Shown here piece by piece: positions 1 through 11,796 of a DNA stretch of 64,000 bases (position 1 is the stretch's first letter; each line of letters starts with the position of its first letter). Under the pieces are notes generated by a model, which saw nothing but the letters and a program-made list of their open reading frames with translations, was not told the origin of the DNA and made no database searches. This DNA comes from Macquaria australasica (lineage: Eukaryota > Chordata > Actinopteri > Centrarchiformes > Percichthyidae): positions 62,001 to 126,000 of the forward strand of contig SEMN01000704.1 of assembly GCA_005408345.1 (NCBI GenBank), read 5' to 3'. The translations under genes and the position numbers were made by a program.

Positions 1-363
1 AGGGAGAGGACCCAAATGCAGACAGGCGAGAAGACTGAATCAGTCCAAAGATTTATTAACTACAAAACAAACTTACAAAGCTCAGGTACTGACACGAAGA
101 GATCACCAACAAACATCATCACATCAACCACAATGACATGACCAAGAACAAAGGGAGAGAACCGGTATATATAGGGGAGGAGACAACGAGGGAAACAGAC
201 ACAGGTGGGTAACAAGACACAGGTGAAAACAATCAAAACTGGAGGGAACACAAAGACAGGAAATAAAAATCACACAAGGAAACAAGAACAGTAATTTCAA
301 AATAAAACAGGAAACAACAAGACCAAAAAACAAGTCCACACCAGAGTCCTTAGGATCATGACA
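1..363 (-). mobile_element. Gypsy-like LTR, cut by the window edge
   Basis: Read on the minus strand, this is an LTR starting TGTCATGATCC at 363. It has a TATA box (TATATATA, about 166-175) and an AATAAA polyadenylation signal at 52-57. It ends in the CTGCATTTGGGTCC segment typical of fish Gypsy-type LTRs. The same family recurs on the plus strand at 21389-21788 and, more diverged, at 53036-53405. No internal coding region follows on the 363 side; that side is the LTR's 5' end, so any internal part would lie beyond base 1. The similarity between copies is directly visible; the Gypsy assignment is from family knowledge. Confidence 0.75.
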
Positions 364-1312
364 ACCTGTGCATAGAGAGAAACTTTGATATTATAGTAAA
401 TGATTAATTAATAAACATGATACATATACATATATAAATAAAATCAAAAGAAATGTACAAAATCTGAAATATGTATCAGAATGTGCTTTTTCAAATCATT
501 TATGACAGCATTCATCTGCGTTTTTTAGACAATTCTATATTGTCTCTGTAACAGGTCTCAGACTGAGAACCCATAAACAGATAAGGTTCCTGTAAAAAAT
601 GAGACAGGAAACAAGTGCTTCTGTGCAATCTAGCTTAGCTCAGCCGAATTTATTTACATACAAAATATATATTTTTCCTCCTCTTTTGTATTTTGTTTTC
701 CACGTTTCCATGTTATTTCAATAACAAAATCACAAAAAAAGATCACAATAAAATCCACAATATCACAACTAAAACAACATATATAGGCTAGTTAGTTTCT
801 TTTTGTTTCCAAATAAAATAATCGAAATAATCCTGAGTTCAATCAGTGTACTACCGTATTAGTGAATACTCTTCAGTCCATTAACTGATGTTTCCGTTGA
901 GTTCACCACTATGCCAAAAAAACATTAATGATGAATTAATGTAGAATTTCTAGGTTCTCACAGGTTCCATTACTTAACCTCACTTATAGAGTGAATAAAA
1001 AAACTAGCACATTACTACTAATGACTGTCAGAATGCGTGAGCTTAAGACTGGCAAAGTCTAACTTTTCATAAAGTTTAAGAATATACATCACACTGTAAC
1101 ACTACTAATATTAATTTAGAACAAACTGTTATGTCAAGAAAATAGTATTTAACCCAATGAAATATGCCGTGAGGCAATAATTAACCATTATGGCTCACAT
1201 TAGAAAAGTCCACTCACAGGATAACATTCCCAAAATAAAAACACAAACCAAATTACATAAAATGTGACCTTACATTTTGTGTGCGTCACATCTCCATAAA
1301 TTATGCAAATTA
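364..1312. other. AT-rich unassigned DNA
   Basis: AT-rich sequence with short poly-A and poly-T runs. I see no recognisable coding region, RNA gene or terminal-repeat structure. Confidence 0.5.
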
Positions 1313-1854
1313 TCAGGATTTTATCTTGAAAACTTTTTTGAAATCTGCCTTAATATATGGATGGACACAAATGTCAAAATGAGAAAAAGCATTTACCACT
1401 GGTAACAAAGACCCATCAACCAGTCTTATTACACCGGGCATCAGACATCCGTGGTAGAAAGCCGCCTTGATAGCGGTGAGTTCCTCCCCTCTTGGAAACT
1501 GTATGTAACAAGCAGCCAAATTGATAATTGCTGTTGCCACCTCAGTTAAATTGCGGGCTGAGATATTTTTGCTATGTCAGCCACTTTGAAAATCTCCTTT
1601 GGCAAAAAAACAAAGCACATTTGTCAGTTGCACCACAACTGGGAGGACCCCTGTCGGCGTGCTGGCCTCTCCAGAGCTGGTTGTAGGTGCTTGGCTAACT
1701 GCAGGATCATGACCCGGGGTAGCCTGTATCTACTAATGAGCGTTCTGTCATCAAACCGCAACACATCATTAGGATCTGTAGTAAGCCTCTCAGTGAATAA
1801 GTTCCACCTGTTGACATTTAGTTGGTTGTGTAAAAGCAATAAAAGAGCAGCCAT
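1313..1854 (-). pseudogene. HARBI1-like (PIF/Harbinger) transposase remnant
   Basis: Two open segments on the minus strand belong to one Harbinger-type nuclease. Segment 1854-1624 gives an N-terminal part with LRFDDRTLISRYRLPR. Segment 1540-1313 contains QFPRGEELTAIKAAFYHG and MPGVIRLVDGSLLPV, the conserved stretch before the catalytic core, with the IDG-type motif present as LVDGS. The 80-odd bases between them also read as transposase (CFFAKGDFQ, ISARNLTEVATAI) but in shifted frames, so at least one frameshift or deletion separates the parts. The downstream catalytic DDE region is missing: the frame runs into unrelated sequence after about 75 codons. In intact elements this protein cuts DNA at 3-bp targets in the nucleus. 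This copy cannot be active. Confidence 0.75.
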
Positions 1855-1894
1855 AGGGATTAAACCAGTTAGCTAACACTACCTGGTTGAAAAG

Positions 1895-2150
1895 TGAAAG
1901 TTAGGACATCTTAGCAGTTATCCTAAAGTTAGGAGAGTTTATTTAAGATTTTGGGAAGTTAGGATGCTTGTCTAATAGACTTTTCCTATTTTAAGTTTGG
2001 ATAGGAACGTTGACTTAGGAACTGTTCATCTGGATTTTTTCCTAAATTAGGCCTTAACCCTAATTACCATGGTTACCAAACAGTTAAGATAGGATCTGCA
2101 AGTTAGGAAGTTTCTGTAATATGGCCCCTGGACTCTGGTTAGGAAGGATT
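1895..2150. repeat. Cluster of degenerate AGTTAGGA motifs
   Basis: The motif GTTAGGA, or a one-base variant (ATAGGA, CTTAGGA), recurs at about 1900, 1928, 1958, 1999, 2014, 2102 and 2139, with two TCCTAAA/TTAGG versions in reverse. It lies just upstream, in minus-strand terms, of the Harbinger transposase start, so it may be the element's subterminal transposase-binding region. The motif count is directly seen; the role is inference. Confidence 0.4.
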
Positions 2151-2159
2151 CTGGAGCTT

Positions 2160-3780
2160 AGGTTCTTGTCCAATAACAGCCCTGTTATACCTCTCCAGTT
2201 TTACAGAAATTCTCTTTCTAGATGTTGCTGGGCTGGTACTGTATACTTCTGGGCGCAAGCAAAGTGATGGAGCTTAGTCTAGATCAGTGTTTGGCCTCTC
2301 AGATAAAGATAAAGAAACAAATAAAGAAAAAAAGAACACTGCACAATATATATATTTGTGTGCCCAAGTTACAACATTGAATTTTAAGCACTTGAGGAAG
2401 AATTACTACTACTACTCGTAGTAGCTGCTGCTACTAACTTCTGCTCCATCGACACATACAGACACACACACACCACACAAACACAAACATGCTAACAGAC
2501 TCAGAAAGCTGTCCAGAGTTGGAAATGTTGTGGACGTTTTTTTTTTGTTGTAAACTTTGTCCTTTTTTTCAACTCTCATCCCCAAATTGTCCCAAAATTA
2601 ATTTACATCCTCCCCAATCCCATTTTTATCAACCTCTGGAGGGCTGGAGGTCCTTAAGCTTGAGCCCTGGCCAGCTAACTTACACACAACTTTTAGCTTC
2701 ATCCAAGTTGCAGCATGAGAACTACTGCACCCCAATATAAAAAATAAATATTTGTACGCTGAGCAGTAATGCACATGCAAACAGTCTTCTCCTCCTTCTT
2801 TGAGGACATGCCCACAGTCCTATAAAGTACATTTTATTAAATGAAACAAGTATGAGGGCAAAAATTACAGAAAACTCAATGTAAGCCAGTAAAATCACAA
2901 GACTAATATAAATTAAGTTAAATGCACTATTTAATTTAAGGACTATTTGCATTTACAGTGTGGGCGAGGAAGAAAAAGAGTACTCTGGATAGCTCCCTAG
3001 CTGCTCCCAGCAGCAGGATCAGCACCTTGGAGAGCGCCACAGCCATGACCTTTCGCTAGTAATGTGGGAATCAGTGGAATATGGTCATGTTCTTGTGTCC
3101 CATTCACTGAAGTTAAAAAAGAAAAAGTCTGACGGGTCTTGTAACTAGTACTGTAACTGTACTGTAACTAATAAACAATGTTTTGATTTGTAAAGCTGTT
3201 TTTCTCTTTGTTTCCCAGTCCAAACTGCTTATTAATTGACCCACGTTAGGGAGGTATAGCCTTACAAAGGATATTTTTCTATTTATCTTTACTGTAAATA
3301 GTTTCTATTTCCAATGCAAAACAGAATCTTTCGATTTATAAAACATTTTTTTCAGTTTCTGATTGTTCAATGTCCCAATGTTAAAGGGAGGCTGGTGGTG
3401 GGGTTCAGATGTTGTGCCCTTAAAGAGGGAGTAATAACGTGAGAAAGATGAAGAGACCAGCACACGCAGCTCTCGTCTTCACTCGTCTGCATTCAGTTAC
3501 ATTTTAAAGAATGCAAAAAAAAAAAAAAACACTCAATTTCAAGACCACAGTTATACAATGCAAACTAAACCACACTCTTAGAACCACAGTTACCATGACT
3601 AGTGCATTGCCAATGAATATTAGGTTAGAAAATACAACATTTGCCTGATTTAACATGACTTCCGGTATAAACCATGCCCACTTAAGGTCTTCTATCCAAA
3701 TACAGAGCTGCAGGGATGGCAGGAATTTAGCATTACCCTGGTTCCCTTGACCTTTGTGAAAGAAATTTAAAAATGACCGA
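2160..3780. other. Unassigned DNA with small simple repeats
   Basis: No gene recognised. It holds an imperfect palindrome of TAC/TAG and CTG triplets at 2402-2438, a CA-rich patch near 2460-2488 and a poly-A run at 3516-3530. The short reading frames here have no recognisable motif. Confidence 0.5.
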
Positions 3781-4044
3781 AACCCTCCTTAAAAATAAAG
3801 CACTTTATTCATAGCCAATGAAATGGAAATACAGATTGGGTATATATAATGCACAAAATAGCAAAGCCATACCTTTTATGTAACTGTCCAGATCATGTCC
3901 CCCATTGGGGAAAGGGTTTCTTGTGTACTGAAGTTGTGTCAGCTCATAATGGAGCTCTCAGGTCACAGTGGTCATCCTGATGCATCTTCCTGTGGATACT
4001 GAGACTTTCTTGATGCTGCTGGCCACTGTGTTGTCACTTGACTG

Positions 4045-5060
4045 AACCTCAACACCTGTCCAGCAATACCTTCCACCTCTGATGGTTTCTCATACTATGA
4101 GGAGAGTCTGGTGGGACCAGGAACACCTCATCAAACACGAGCCTAATCAGGTCACTCAGATGATCTGTAAAACATGGCAGATTCAGTGTTTCTTTAGTAC
4201 ATTATACTGTAATGTTTCATCAGGGCCCACCATGTACAACTGCACATACATTTGCTCTTGAATGAAGGAGAAGCATGTAATTAACAGGGTGTGTGGTGAT
4301 CAAGTGCTAATGTCAAGGGGATTACAGTATGACAAGAGGAAATCAAAATGACAGAACAACACTTTTAATAAAGTAACCCACCCAAAAGTAATTCTTGAAT
4401 CTAGCTTTTTATAGCATACAATTTCATTTCTAGGTGATCCAAACATAGTTACTGACATTTCAATATTTTCCTTCTTTAATTCACTTTCTATAAGGATCAC
4501 TCCCAGTGTTGATGTAGTCTAATAAAAGGGTTGTGACATTTAGAATGTTTATTTTAGTATTTATACTAATTCAAATAGGCATGATCTTTTTACATTTTCA
4601 TGTGCATCATTTTCATTCATTATTTTTTAAACCCACTTTTAATTACATTTTTCACATTGTCATATTCACAGTAATTGCATGTACCATGCTCTTTATGTAA
4701 AACCACAGGATAACACTGTGGCTCAGTGGTGATAGCTCAGCTTCTCCACGTCACTGAAAGGGCTGAGGAGCTGCATAGGGAACAGTGGATGTGCCAACAC
4801 CAAAGTCTTTGATGGACACAGTAGCCTGGACAACTGTAACAGAATTAATTTTACTAGCAATATTACATTACAAGTACAACTACTAAAGGCTGCAACAGCT
4901 CATGATTAAACTTTCTCAAACGTAGTCATAATATATCAGGCTACAAACCTGTCCTTCTGATTAAGAGTCCTCAAAGACAATTTTGTGCCAACAGTATGTC
5001 TCTGTGGTGGGTCAGTCTGGCAGGCAACATCTATTGTTGCAAGTAACTGTAGTGATGTGC
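4045..5060 (-). pseudogene. Exon-like remnants of an unidentified gene
   Basis: Three minus-strand stretches look like decayed exons in order. The first, about 5060-4920, is open and reads QLLATIDVACQTDPPQRHTV. The second, about 4836-4753, follows an acceptor-like TTCTGTTACAG and reads VVQATVSIKDFGVGTSTVPY. The third, about 4163-4045, follows GTTTTACAG and reads HLSDLIRLVFDEVFLVPPDS then RNHQRWKVLLDR. The frame breaks after that, and further coding-like sequence follows in another frame to about 3880. I do not recognise the protein. The serine/threonine-rich and basic segments would suit a transposon-associated or zinc-finger-type gene, but this is a guess. It could also be chance. Confidence 0.25.
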
Positions 5061-5444
5061 TGGCCTGTATGCAGGAAACAATTATAGATTACTCCAACAT
5101 AATCCCAAATGTGTAGTTATGGCAACAGCTAAAAACTGTGCAAAAAATGATAACAAATCATCAAGTATGGAGGAAGAAACTGATTACACAGAACAATTTG
5201 ACTTTGAGTGTAACATATGTTGTGACATACCAAAAGCTTGTAAGTTCCCGGTGCAAAAAGCGACATTTACCTTGTGAGACTCTGTTGTTTGTAATACAGT
5301 GCAAGCCTACATGACCGCAAGAGGAGAGAGCTAGCAGTTAGGGCTGTTGACAGTTTTCCTATATGTTATACTGGAACTGCAAAGGAGTTGAAATGGTGTC
5401 ATTAACACTAGTATTGTAGTAACGCCAAGTGTATCTGTGAATCA

Positions 5445-5845
5445 GAAGGAACAAGTGGGTGCTAATCAAAGTTACACAATGTTGCAGAGCAAAGGAAATA
5501 AGGTTTCCGACATTCCTTGCAGTTTAACCATGTCTTTTTTACATGTGTACCTTCAGGGCATGTCTATCACATACATTTATATGCAGCAGCATCACACACA
5601 CATACCGGCGAGGATCACGGAGCTGAAGGGGCTTTCATGTATGCTAACAACAAAGCCAGCTTACATTGCACTATAAAGCTAAAAAGCAACATATAAAACA
5701 GTTACCAACATCCAACCTACTACTCTCGTTATTTAATTGGCTTCAAATGGGGCCTACGGTTCACACGCTTTCTCTTTCTTACTGTCCCTCAGTATTACAT
5801 ACTCCAACATTGCTCCAGCGTGGGGCCGACAATCAAAGCTAACCA
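5445..5845 (+). repeat. Interspersed repeat, also at 51705-52080
   Basis: This stretch aligns in the same orientation with 51705-52080. Shared blocks include GCTAATC[A/G]AAGTTACACAA, TCAGGGCATGTCTAT, a CA-rich patch, CATCCAACCTACTAC and GACTGTCCCTC. In the second location it is the interior of a TTAA-flanked element, so this may be a fragment of a related DNA transposon. No terminal repeats are visible here. Confidence 0.6.
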
Positions 5846-6117
5846 CATTAGCCTTAACTTTAACCATTAACCTTCCATTTGGAGCGATATATTGTATGTG
5901 CGTGTACATAAGGATAGGAAGATACATATAGAAATATATGAAAAATGAGTTTTCAAACCTTTGTTTTGATGGAATATTAATATAGTAGTGGGTGAAGGTT
6001 AAAATTACTCTAAAGTCAGGTATTTAATCATGTTAATTATTGCTTTTATAAAACAGTTACTACGTATACCTGGCAAGGTTTCATAAAATAAACACACAGC
6101 AACAAAAAATGCAATAA
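5846..6117. other. Unassigned AT-rich DNA
   Basis: No recognisable feature. Confidence 0.4.
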
Positions 6118-6610
6118 TTTATTGATAACAAATAATCATTCTTCCACCAGGCAATGTAGTTCTTCAGCGACATTTAGCAGAAAGGCTGCCAAGCAACACG
6201 CAGATGCAGTAACATGCAGACGCATTGGAAAGCATTGTTAAACACTGGGATGATTATTAACATTTATCTGGATATTGCCATTAATTGTGCAATGGTTTAA
6301 GTAGTGTTCGGTTAGCACCCTCTTTGCTGGTACAGGGGTTTGGCTCTGTACAGGTGCATGTTAATTGCGTGGTGCCAAAAGCAAGCATATTGCTCCAGCA
6401 TCTTCTCTTGTTGTAGTTTGGGCACCAGTAAGATTGCAGGGACGATTCACATTTATGCCCCATCACTGACAGGATTTGTCTTGCCTCTAGGCCAGCATCA
6501 GAGCGTTTTTGTCTATTTTGTCTTGGTGCCGGCTCCTTTACAAATCCGTGGCAACATGGAATCAAGGAAGTGAACGGACCACGTGGTCTGTCATGGTCAA
6601 CAGACACTCC
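6118..6610 (-). pseudogene. Possible tyrosine recombinase (Crypton-like) C-terminal remnant
   Basis: A 108-codon minus-strand frame ends at 6281. Its C-terminal part reads EARQILSVMGHKCESSLQSY, which fits the (G)H-x-x-x-(S)-L-x-x-Y signature around the C-terminal His and the nucleophile Tyr of tyrosine recombinases. That signature occurs in Crypton-type and DUF3504 proteins of fish. About 160 bases downstream an AATAAA lies in minus orientation near 6120, which could be the polyadenylation site. The N-terminal catalytic Arg region is not visible, and the upstream frame switches near 6565-6610. The call rests on one short motif, so a chance match remains possible. Confidence 0.4.
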
Positions 6611-6783
6611 TTTTTTTTTTTTTTATCTTCCTCCTCTAACCTGTGCATCTCTTTCAACCACTCATCCAAGCTTAGCCCTCCCTGTAAATCAGATGTTGAC
6701 AACAAAATCTGACAATTTGAAATAATTTGTTTGGCGTAGTAATACTGATATAATGTGATCACAGTGTGTTTATAGAGTATTCC

Positions 6784-6849
6784 TGATAATAGGGAGTAGG
6801 AATAATCCAGCGTAGACATAACAAATGCATGGACTAGTTTTTCTGCACA
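6784..6849 (-). mobile_element. Short L2 LINE reverse transcriptase fragment
   Basis: The minus strand reads AEKLVHAFV then TLDY and SLLSG. It matches, at DNA level, the plus-strand L2 remnant at about 32247-32312. It is about 66 bp long and joins unrelated DNA on both sides. It is a decayed fragment of the RT thumb region. Confidence 0.65.
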
Positions 6850-6909
6850 TACGAGCGAGAGAGAGGGACCGTATATTTGGACAGAAGTGGAGACACGAAA
6901 CAATCATCT

Positions 6910-9277
6910 AGCATAATGTAACTCTGGATAATCCTCAGGTTGATCAGTGCATGAACTACAATGCAGACTGGAGTTTCTCTTAACAGTGACAAGCAGAGTG
7001 ACAGCTGTCTCAGCGCGGTTTGAATGCGCATTAGTAGATCCGCGATATGCTTGTCTCCTGCATGAAATGGCTGTATCCCCACTGCCCTGCGTTATTATAA
7101 ACTATGATCAACTGGTCATGGGCCATATCTCTCGCCCACATGCATGCACTGTCTCACTCCTTCTTCTTCTCCTTTCAGCTTTCATGCTTGACTTCAGTGT
7201 TCTTGCCTGTGTAGTTGCTGTGGCTGCTTTGACATACAGTATGTTGGTGTTCAAGTTTTTTGTCTGTTGTTGTGTAAAATGTTCTAAAAATGGAGTAAAA
7301 TGTTGTTAATAACTATTAGATAGAAATTATCCTGGCCATTCAAATTAATGGAAAAATCATGAATGTTGCACAGCATTTTAGTATGATGTCATTAGACAGA
7401 CTGTCTGTCTCTCAAAATCCCAAACTCAGACTGACTTTGAGCATCCCTGCCCTCATCCTTGAAGTATTTTGTTTGTTAACCTCAATGAACTGAAGCCAAT
7501 GTCGAGCTCTGTGCATTGCTTTTGACACAAGGGGAGGACTGGGGCGGACCAAACTGGCCCAACCACGCAGCCGAGAGAGCAACACTTCCATCCATCCGTT
7601 CCTGTAGGGCCTCATCCTTGCTGATTGACAGCCGAAGGCATTTCTCGTATGTATTGCCTGTTAGTCTAAGACAGAATTAAATCCCCTAGACCTAAAATGT
7701 TTTACCAGCACTACCTGTGCTGTGACATTATGTTGGGAAGTCATTTTGAGACATTGCATCATCAAATTAAAGGCAGAAAAATAAGGGTACAAATAACAGT
7801 TCACATTGCTTCTGTGGTGCAGTGCCATTTCTGCCTAAAGGAGTGTGCACAAGGTAGCAAGTTAGAAGTCATGTAAATATGGGCCACCTCTAGGATGGGG
7901 TATTATAGCAAGACATATAGTAGCTCTGATTTTTTCGAACAGGTAGTGCTAAAGTCAATATTCTTTCCAAAACGTCACTTACTGGTAGTGGACCACTGGC
8001 ACGCAATGTACATAACACTCAATGTATCCATTAAACAGTCCTATAAAACCTCCGTGTATATGTATGTGTGTGGGAGGGAGGAATGAATACCGTTGTTACT
8101 AGGTTCACTGCTTTGACAATTTCTCCAAATCTAGGTGTATTTCATTAATATTCCTGATGGAAATGTTAACGCCATTGTTTTAACACTGTGTCATCAGTGT
8201 GTGGACTAACAACGTAGCAGAGTTTCAATTCATTAAAAAAGAGTATTATATACAATAGTTCCAGCCACAGGTTCCTGAAGTGATTTCCATTAATCTGTGT
8301 AGGCCCTATGTCCTTGCTGACTCTACAGCAGAAAGCTGCACTTCACTCAAATGGCACAACATCACTGCTGCTTTGTTCGTACTGTTACTCAGGGCGTAAG
8401 CACATTGCATATTATCTGATTATAATTATTACCTTCACAACATGATTAAATATGACATTAGCACCAAGCAGAATTGAAGGCAGAGCGCAGCTGCTGGACA
8501 AGTAGCAATGTCATAGTATGATCATATCAGACTCCTAATGTACTGTATACAACTGGTAACTGCAGTCAAGCAGCGTGCATATAGTAACCACTGTCTCTGC
8601 CCGATCCGTACTGGAAACATGATTTGTTCAGTGCATGTGCAAAAATGCGGCTACTTCCTGTCACCACTTTTTTTTAAATGCAGACATTTGTTAAGGAAAG
8701 CTGCAATTGAAGTCACACTTTATTTTGTGGAACATATCTATCTATCTATCAATACATATTGAAAAAATATGTTAAGTGAGACTGTTACAATACTACCAAA
8801 ATCTAAAAGTATCTTTGGTAAAAATGTATCATAATAAATATACATTAATACAAATAACATCTTCATAATTTAATGAATTTAACAATTACTTTATTCAAGC
8901 AATGCAAGCCTTTTACCAATTTTGTAGTTAACGAGTTTAGTTAATTAGCTCCATATATTTGACATTCTTTACAAAAACAAGATAAACGTTTATTTATTTA
9001 ATAAGAAGAATTTGAATTTTCTATTTCATAACTAGTAAAACTAAAGATAACATTATTTATTGATTGATTGATTGCATTTTTCCTTATTAAATAAATACTT
9101 TTCTACCTGTTTTGGTAAAGAATGTCTAATATATGGAGCTAATTTCGTCATTTCGTTGGGCGGTTTGGGATATATGGGATGCACGGCAGGAATCCCTCCA
9201 CCACAACCCCCATCACACTGTCCATTTGTCTGTGAGCCCACGATGTCTACAGTCAACAGATATGACAGTCTGATAGG
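6910..9277. other. Unassigned DNA
   Basis: No gene recognised. The 120-codon frame at 6947-7309 is hydrophobic but has no family motif. Tetranucleotide patches occur at 8737-8752 (CTAT) and 9057-9074 (TTGA). The 8780-9060 stretch is very AT-rich. Confidence 0.5.
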
Positions 9278-9279
9278 TA

Positions 9280-9522
9280 TGAGGTGTCAAATGATTCAGC
9301 CAACTAACGTCAAACACCTCACTAGCGCCTACTCAAGACGTCTAAGATCTGACCAAACCTCTGAACGCACGCCAACAATTTACATGCACTCAAAATGGAG
9401 ACACAGCTGTTACACACATGTGACGTAGGTATCTAGGTTATACACGAATACACACACTGTAGTCGTAGCAGGTACGCGGTGAAGGTACTGTGCGTTAGTT
9501 GGCTGAATTGTTTGACACCTCA
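9280..9522. mobile_element. 243-bp MITE with 30-bp inverted ends and TA target
   Basis: The left end starts TGAGGTGTCAAATGATTC and the right end is its reverse complement. The 30-bp arms (9280-9309 and 9493-9522) match at 28 of 30 positions. The element is flanked by TA on both sides (9278-9279 and 9523-9524). A TA target and a non-coding interior fit a Tc1/mariner-superfamily MITE. The arms and TA are directly seen; the superfamily is inference. Confidence 0.8.
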
Positions 9523-9679
9523 TAGACAGGTGTCTCTCATCACACACACTGGTGAGCGTGTGTGTGTGCACGTGAGTGTGCTTTGTCTCTGTTCCACAAA
9601 AAACAGTAAGTTCACCTCTCCATCAATTATTCATTTTCAAATTTCTGTCTTCTTTCTCCTTTCTTCTTTTACACTCCAG

Positions 9680-9723
9680 CCTTCTGAAATGAAGGAGGGA
9701 GATGCTGAAGCCAAAGCAGGCAG
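9680..9723 (+). other. Candidate 44-nt coding exon
   Basis: A long pyrimidine tract (TTCTTTCTCCTTTCTTCTTT, then ACACTCCAG) ends at 9679. A 44-nt open stretch follows and stops exactly at a GGCAG|GTAATT donor. In one frame it reads PSEMKEGDAEAKAG, an acidic/basic low-complexity peptide. Splice signals on both sides are strong for such a short segment. I do not recognise the gene, and neighbouring exons are not visible, so it may be an internal exon of a gene with large introns or a chance match. Confidence 0.3.
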
Positions 9724-9729
9724 GTAATT

Positions 9730-10374
9730 ACATCCCTTATGGATGGAGAAAGTGAGGGAAAGGGGGCAAATACTGTATAGGAATGGAGAGAAAGCAATCA
9801 AGAGTTAAAGCTGTGTGCAAGGGGGAAGCTACAGGTAGAGGGAATAGTGAGACAGAATAAGGGAGAGAATGAGAGAAAGAAATTGGGCATTTATTTTGGT
9901 TCACAAATAGCCAATTCATAACTGGTGCCTCCTGTCCAAACTGTATTACTCTCTGCTAGTTTACAGCCTGTAGTGGAAGAAGTCAGTGCTGTTCAGGCCT
10001 AAATTACACTACAAGCAAAGCTTACTATAAAGCTTATGAATATACTTCCTATGGCTTAAAGTCCAGCATATATATCATACATATCTGCTCTGTAAATCAC
10101 TTGTCCTGTGTTCAATTTTGAGAAAAAAATCAGGAACCAAAAATGAAATTTATATATTTTTTTGGATTCAGTATTTTTTCCCTTCTTGGAAAGCTCAATG
10201 TGGCAGCAGCATATGGCGACATAGTGCTGCTCTGGCTGTTTGCTTGTTTGTTTGTATGTCCTGTGTCTGAGAATTGAACGAGCGGACTGTTATATGAAAG
10301 ACCAGAACTACTGCACATTTGGGACAGAATGCAACCACCGAAGCTGCTCTCGTCATGCTCGCCAGAGCTAGAGA
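9730..10374. other. Unassigned DNA
   Basis: A purine-rich patch lies at about 9745-9890. I see no recognisable gene. Confidence 0.4.
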
Positions 10375-10665
10375 CTGTTTGTGCCAATCCTTCCAGTAGA
10401 TGTTGAGATATTTCACAGGACAGAAGGAAAGTTTGACCTGCTGGTGGCGCTAGAGGAAAAATCAGGGGATCCCCAAAGTCATTAGGATTCATCCTCTGGG
10501 GACCATGGATGGTTTTGTGCTAATCCATTGAGTAGATGTGACTTCCTCTTGAATGTCTGTACTAATATTCATGGAAATCCGTCCAATAGTTGTTGAAATA
10601 TTTCAGTCTGGGCCAAAATGGTGGACTGACATTGTCATCCATAGGGCCACAGCGCTAACGTGGCA
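10375..10665 (+). repeat. Common percomorph interspersed repeat
   Basis: It contains segments I recognise from widespread fish repeats: GGCGCTAGAGGAAAAATCAG, GTCATTAGGATTCATCCTCT and AATAGTTGTTGAAATATTTC. The family class is uncertain (possibly a SINE or LINE tail). The apparent minus-strand ORF starting MNPNDFGDPL is a by-product of this repeat. Confidence 0.4.
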
Positions 10666-10669
10666 AAAA

Positions 10670-11790
10670 ACACACCAATGAGCACTGTTGCACTGGATCA
10701 CATGTTCCTTCATTACCATGTCCACACACACTGTATTTTATTTTGACTCAGACCTACATTCACTGTCCTGCTTCCCCAAATGCTCACTAGAGCAGCAAGT
10801 GTGTATTCATCTGTGGCTGTAGTTTTAATAAAAACACCATTTATTCCTATTCAAGTAACATTTTATAAAATTACTGTGCCCAGCTGTATCAAAGCTGTTT
10901 TAGGAAAATAAATTGGACCTCAAAATGAAACATATATTGGTGACCTGTTTTTAAAGATTCACATTTTCAGTAGGAAGCAATGAGCCTGGGACTGAGAGCC
11001 ACTAGACAGGGTAGAGAATCAAAACGTAGGCCTGAAACAGACTAACACATTGTTGGTTATGTCTTTTCATGGGATTTGTTAACAATAAGAAAAATACAGA
11101 ATAATGCCAACCTTACCCATTAAAAGGTACCATGAGATGCTATCAATACTTCCTTAATGTATTTTCTTTTAGTTGGGGCAGGACTTGAACGTGAAGGGTT
11201 AATATTTAGAGTTAACCAGTGAGCCATGGAGAGAAAGGCAGTTTGATTTGAAAGGACAGAAAGAACAGAAGATATTTCAATAACTTTACACTCACAAGTA
11301 AGCAGTTTAGTTTTCTAGGTAGTTTAAGAGCCTGTTCTTGGATCTTTATTTAAAAAATGATTTCTCTTAAACAGCCTACATCTTCTTTCCATACTTTTTC
11401 TTCTATTATTCATATTAATTATGATACATTTTTATTTCTTTAGTTAATTACTGAGATCTCAGAGCATGACAGTGACAGTACAACAGAGTCCTAACAGGGG
11501 ACAGGACATGAGCAGTCAAATGACCCTGGTTGAATAAAGAAAAATGGAATTCCCCTTTAAAGATAGATTCCCTGGTTTTGTTGCAGAACTCACTAACACC
11601 CCCAAATCCCAACTTTTTCTCTTAGCTCACTGTTAATGTTTTGAAACTCAACGCAGTCCATCAGTACAGACAGATGAGAAGACAAAGTACTTAAAGGGCC
11701 AATCAGTCATTTTTCGACCATATAATTTACATGTTTACATAAGACTTTGACTTGATTCACACTGGCTTGTTTTAAAAACCTTTGTTGGCA
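10670..11790. other. Unassigned DNA
   Basis: No gene, terminal repeat or recognisable transposon is visible. Confidence 0.4.
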
Positions 11791-11796
11791 TCAAAA

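Noticed and set aside
6947..7309. 120-codon hydrophobic frame with two membrane-like stretches
   Set aside because: No family motif, no clear splice or polyadenylation context; hydrophobicity follows from T-rich codons. Treated as chance.
10130..10492. 120-codon minus-strand frame starting MNPNDFGDPL
   Set aside because: It is the reverse reading of a widespread fish repeat and occurs wherever that repeat is found.
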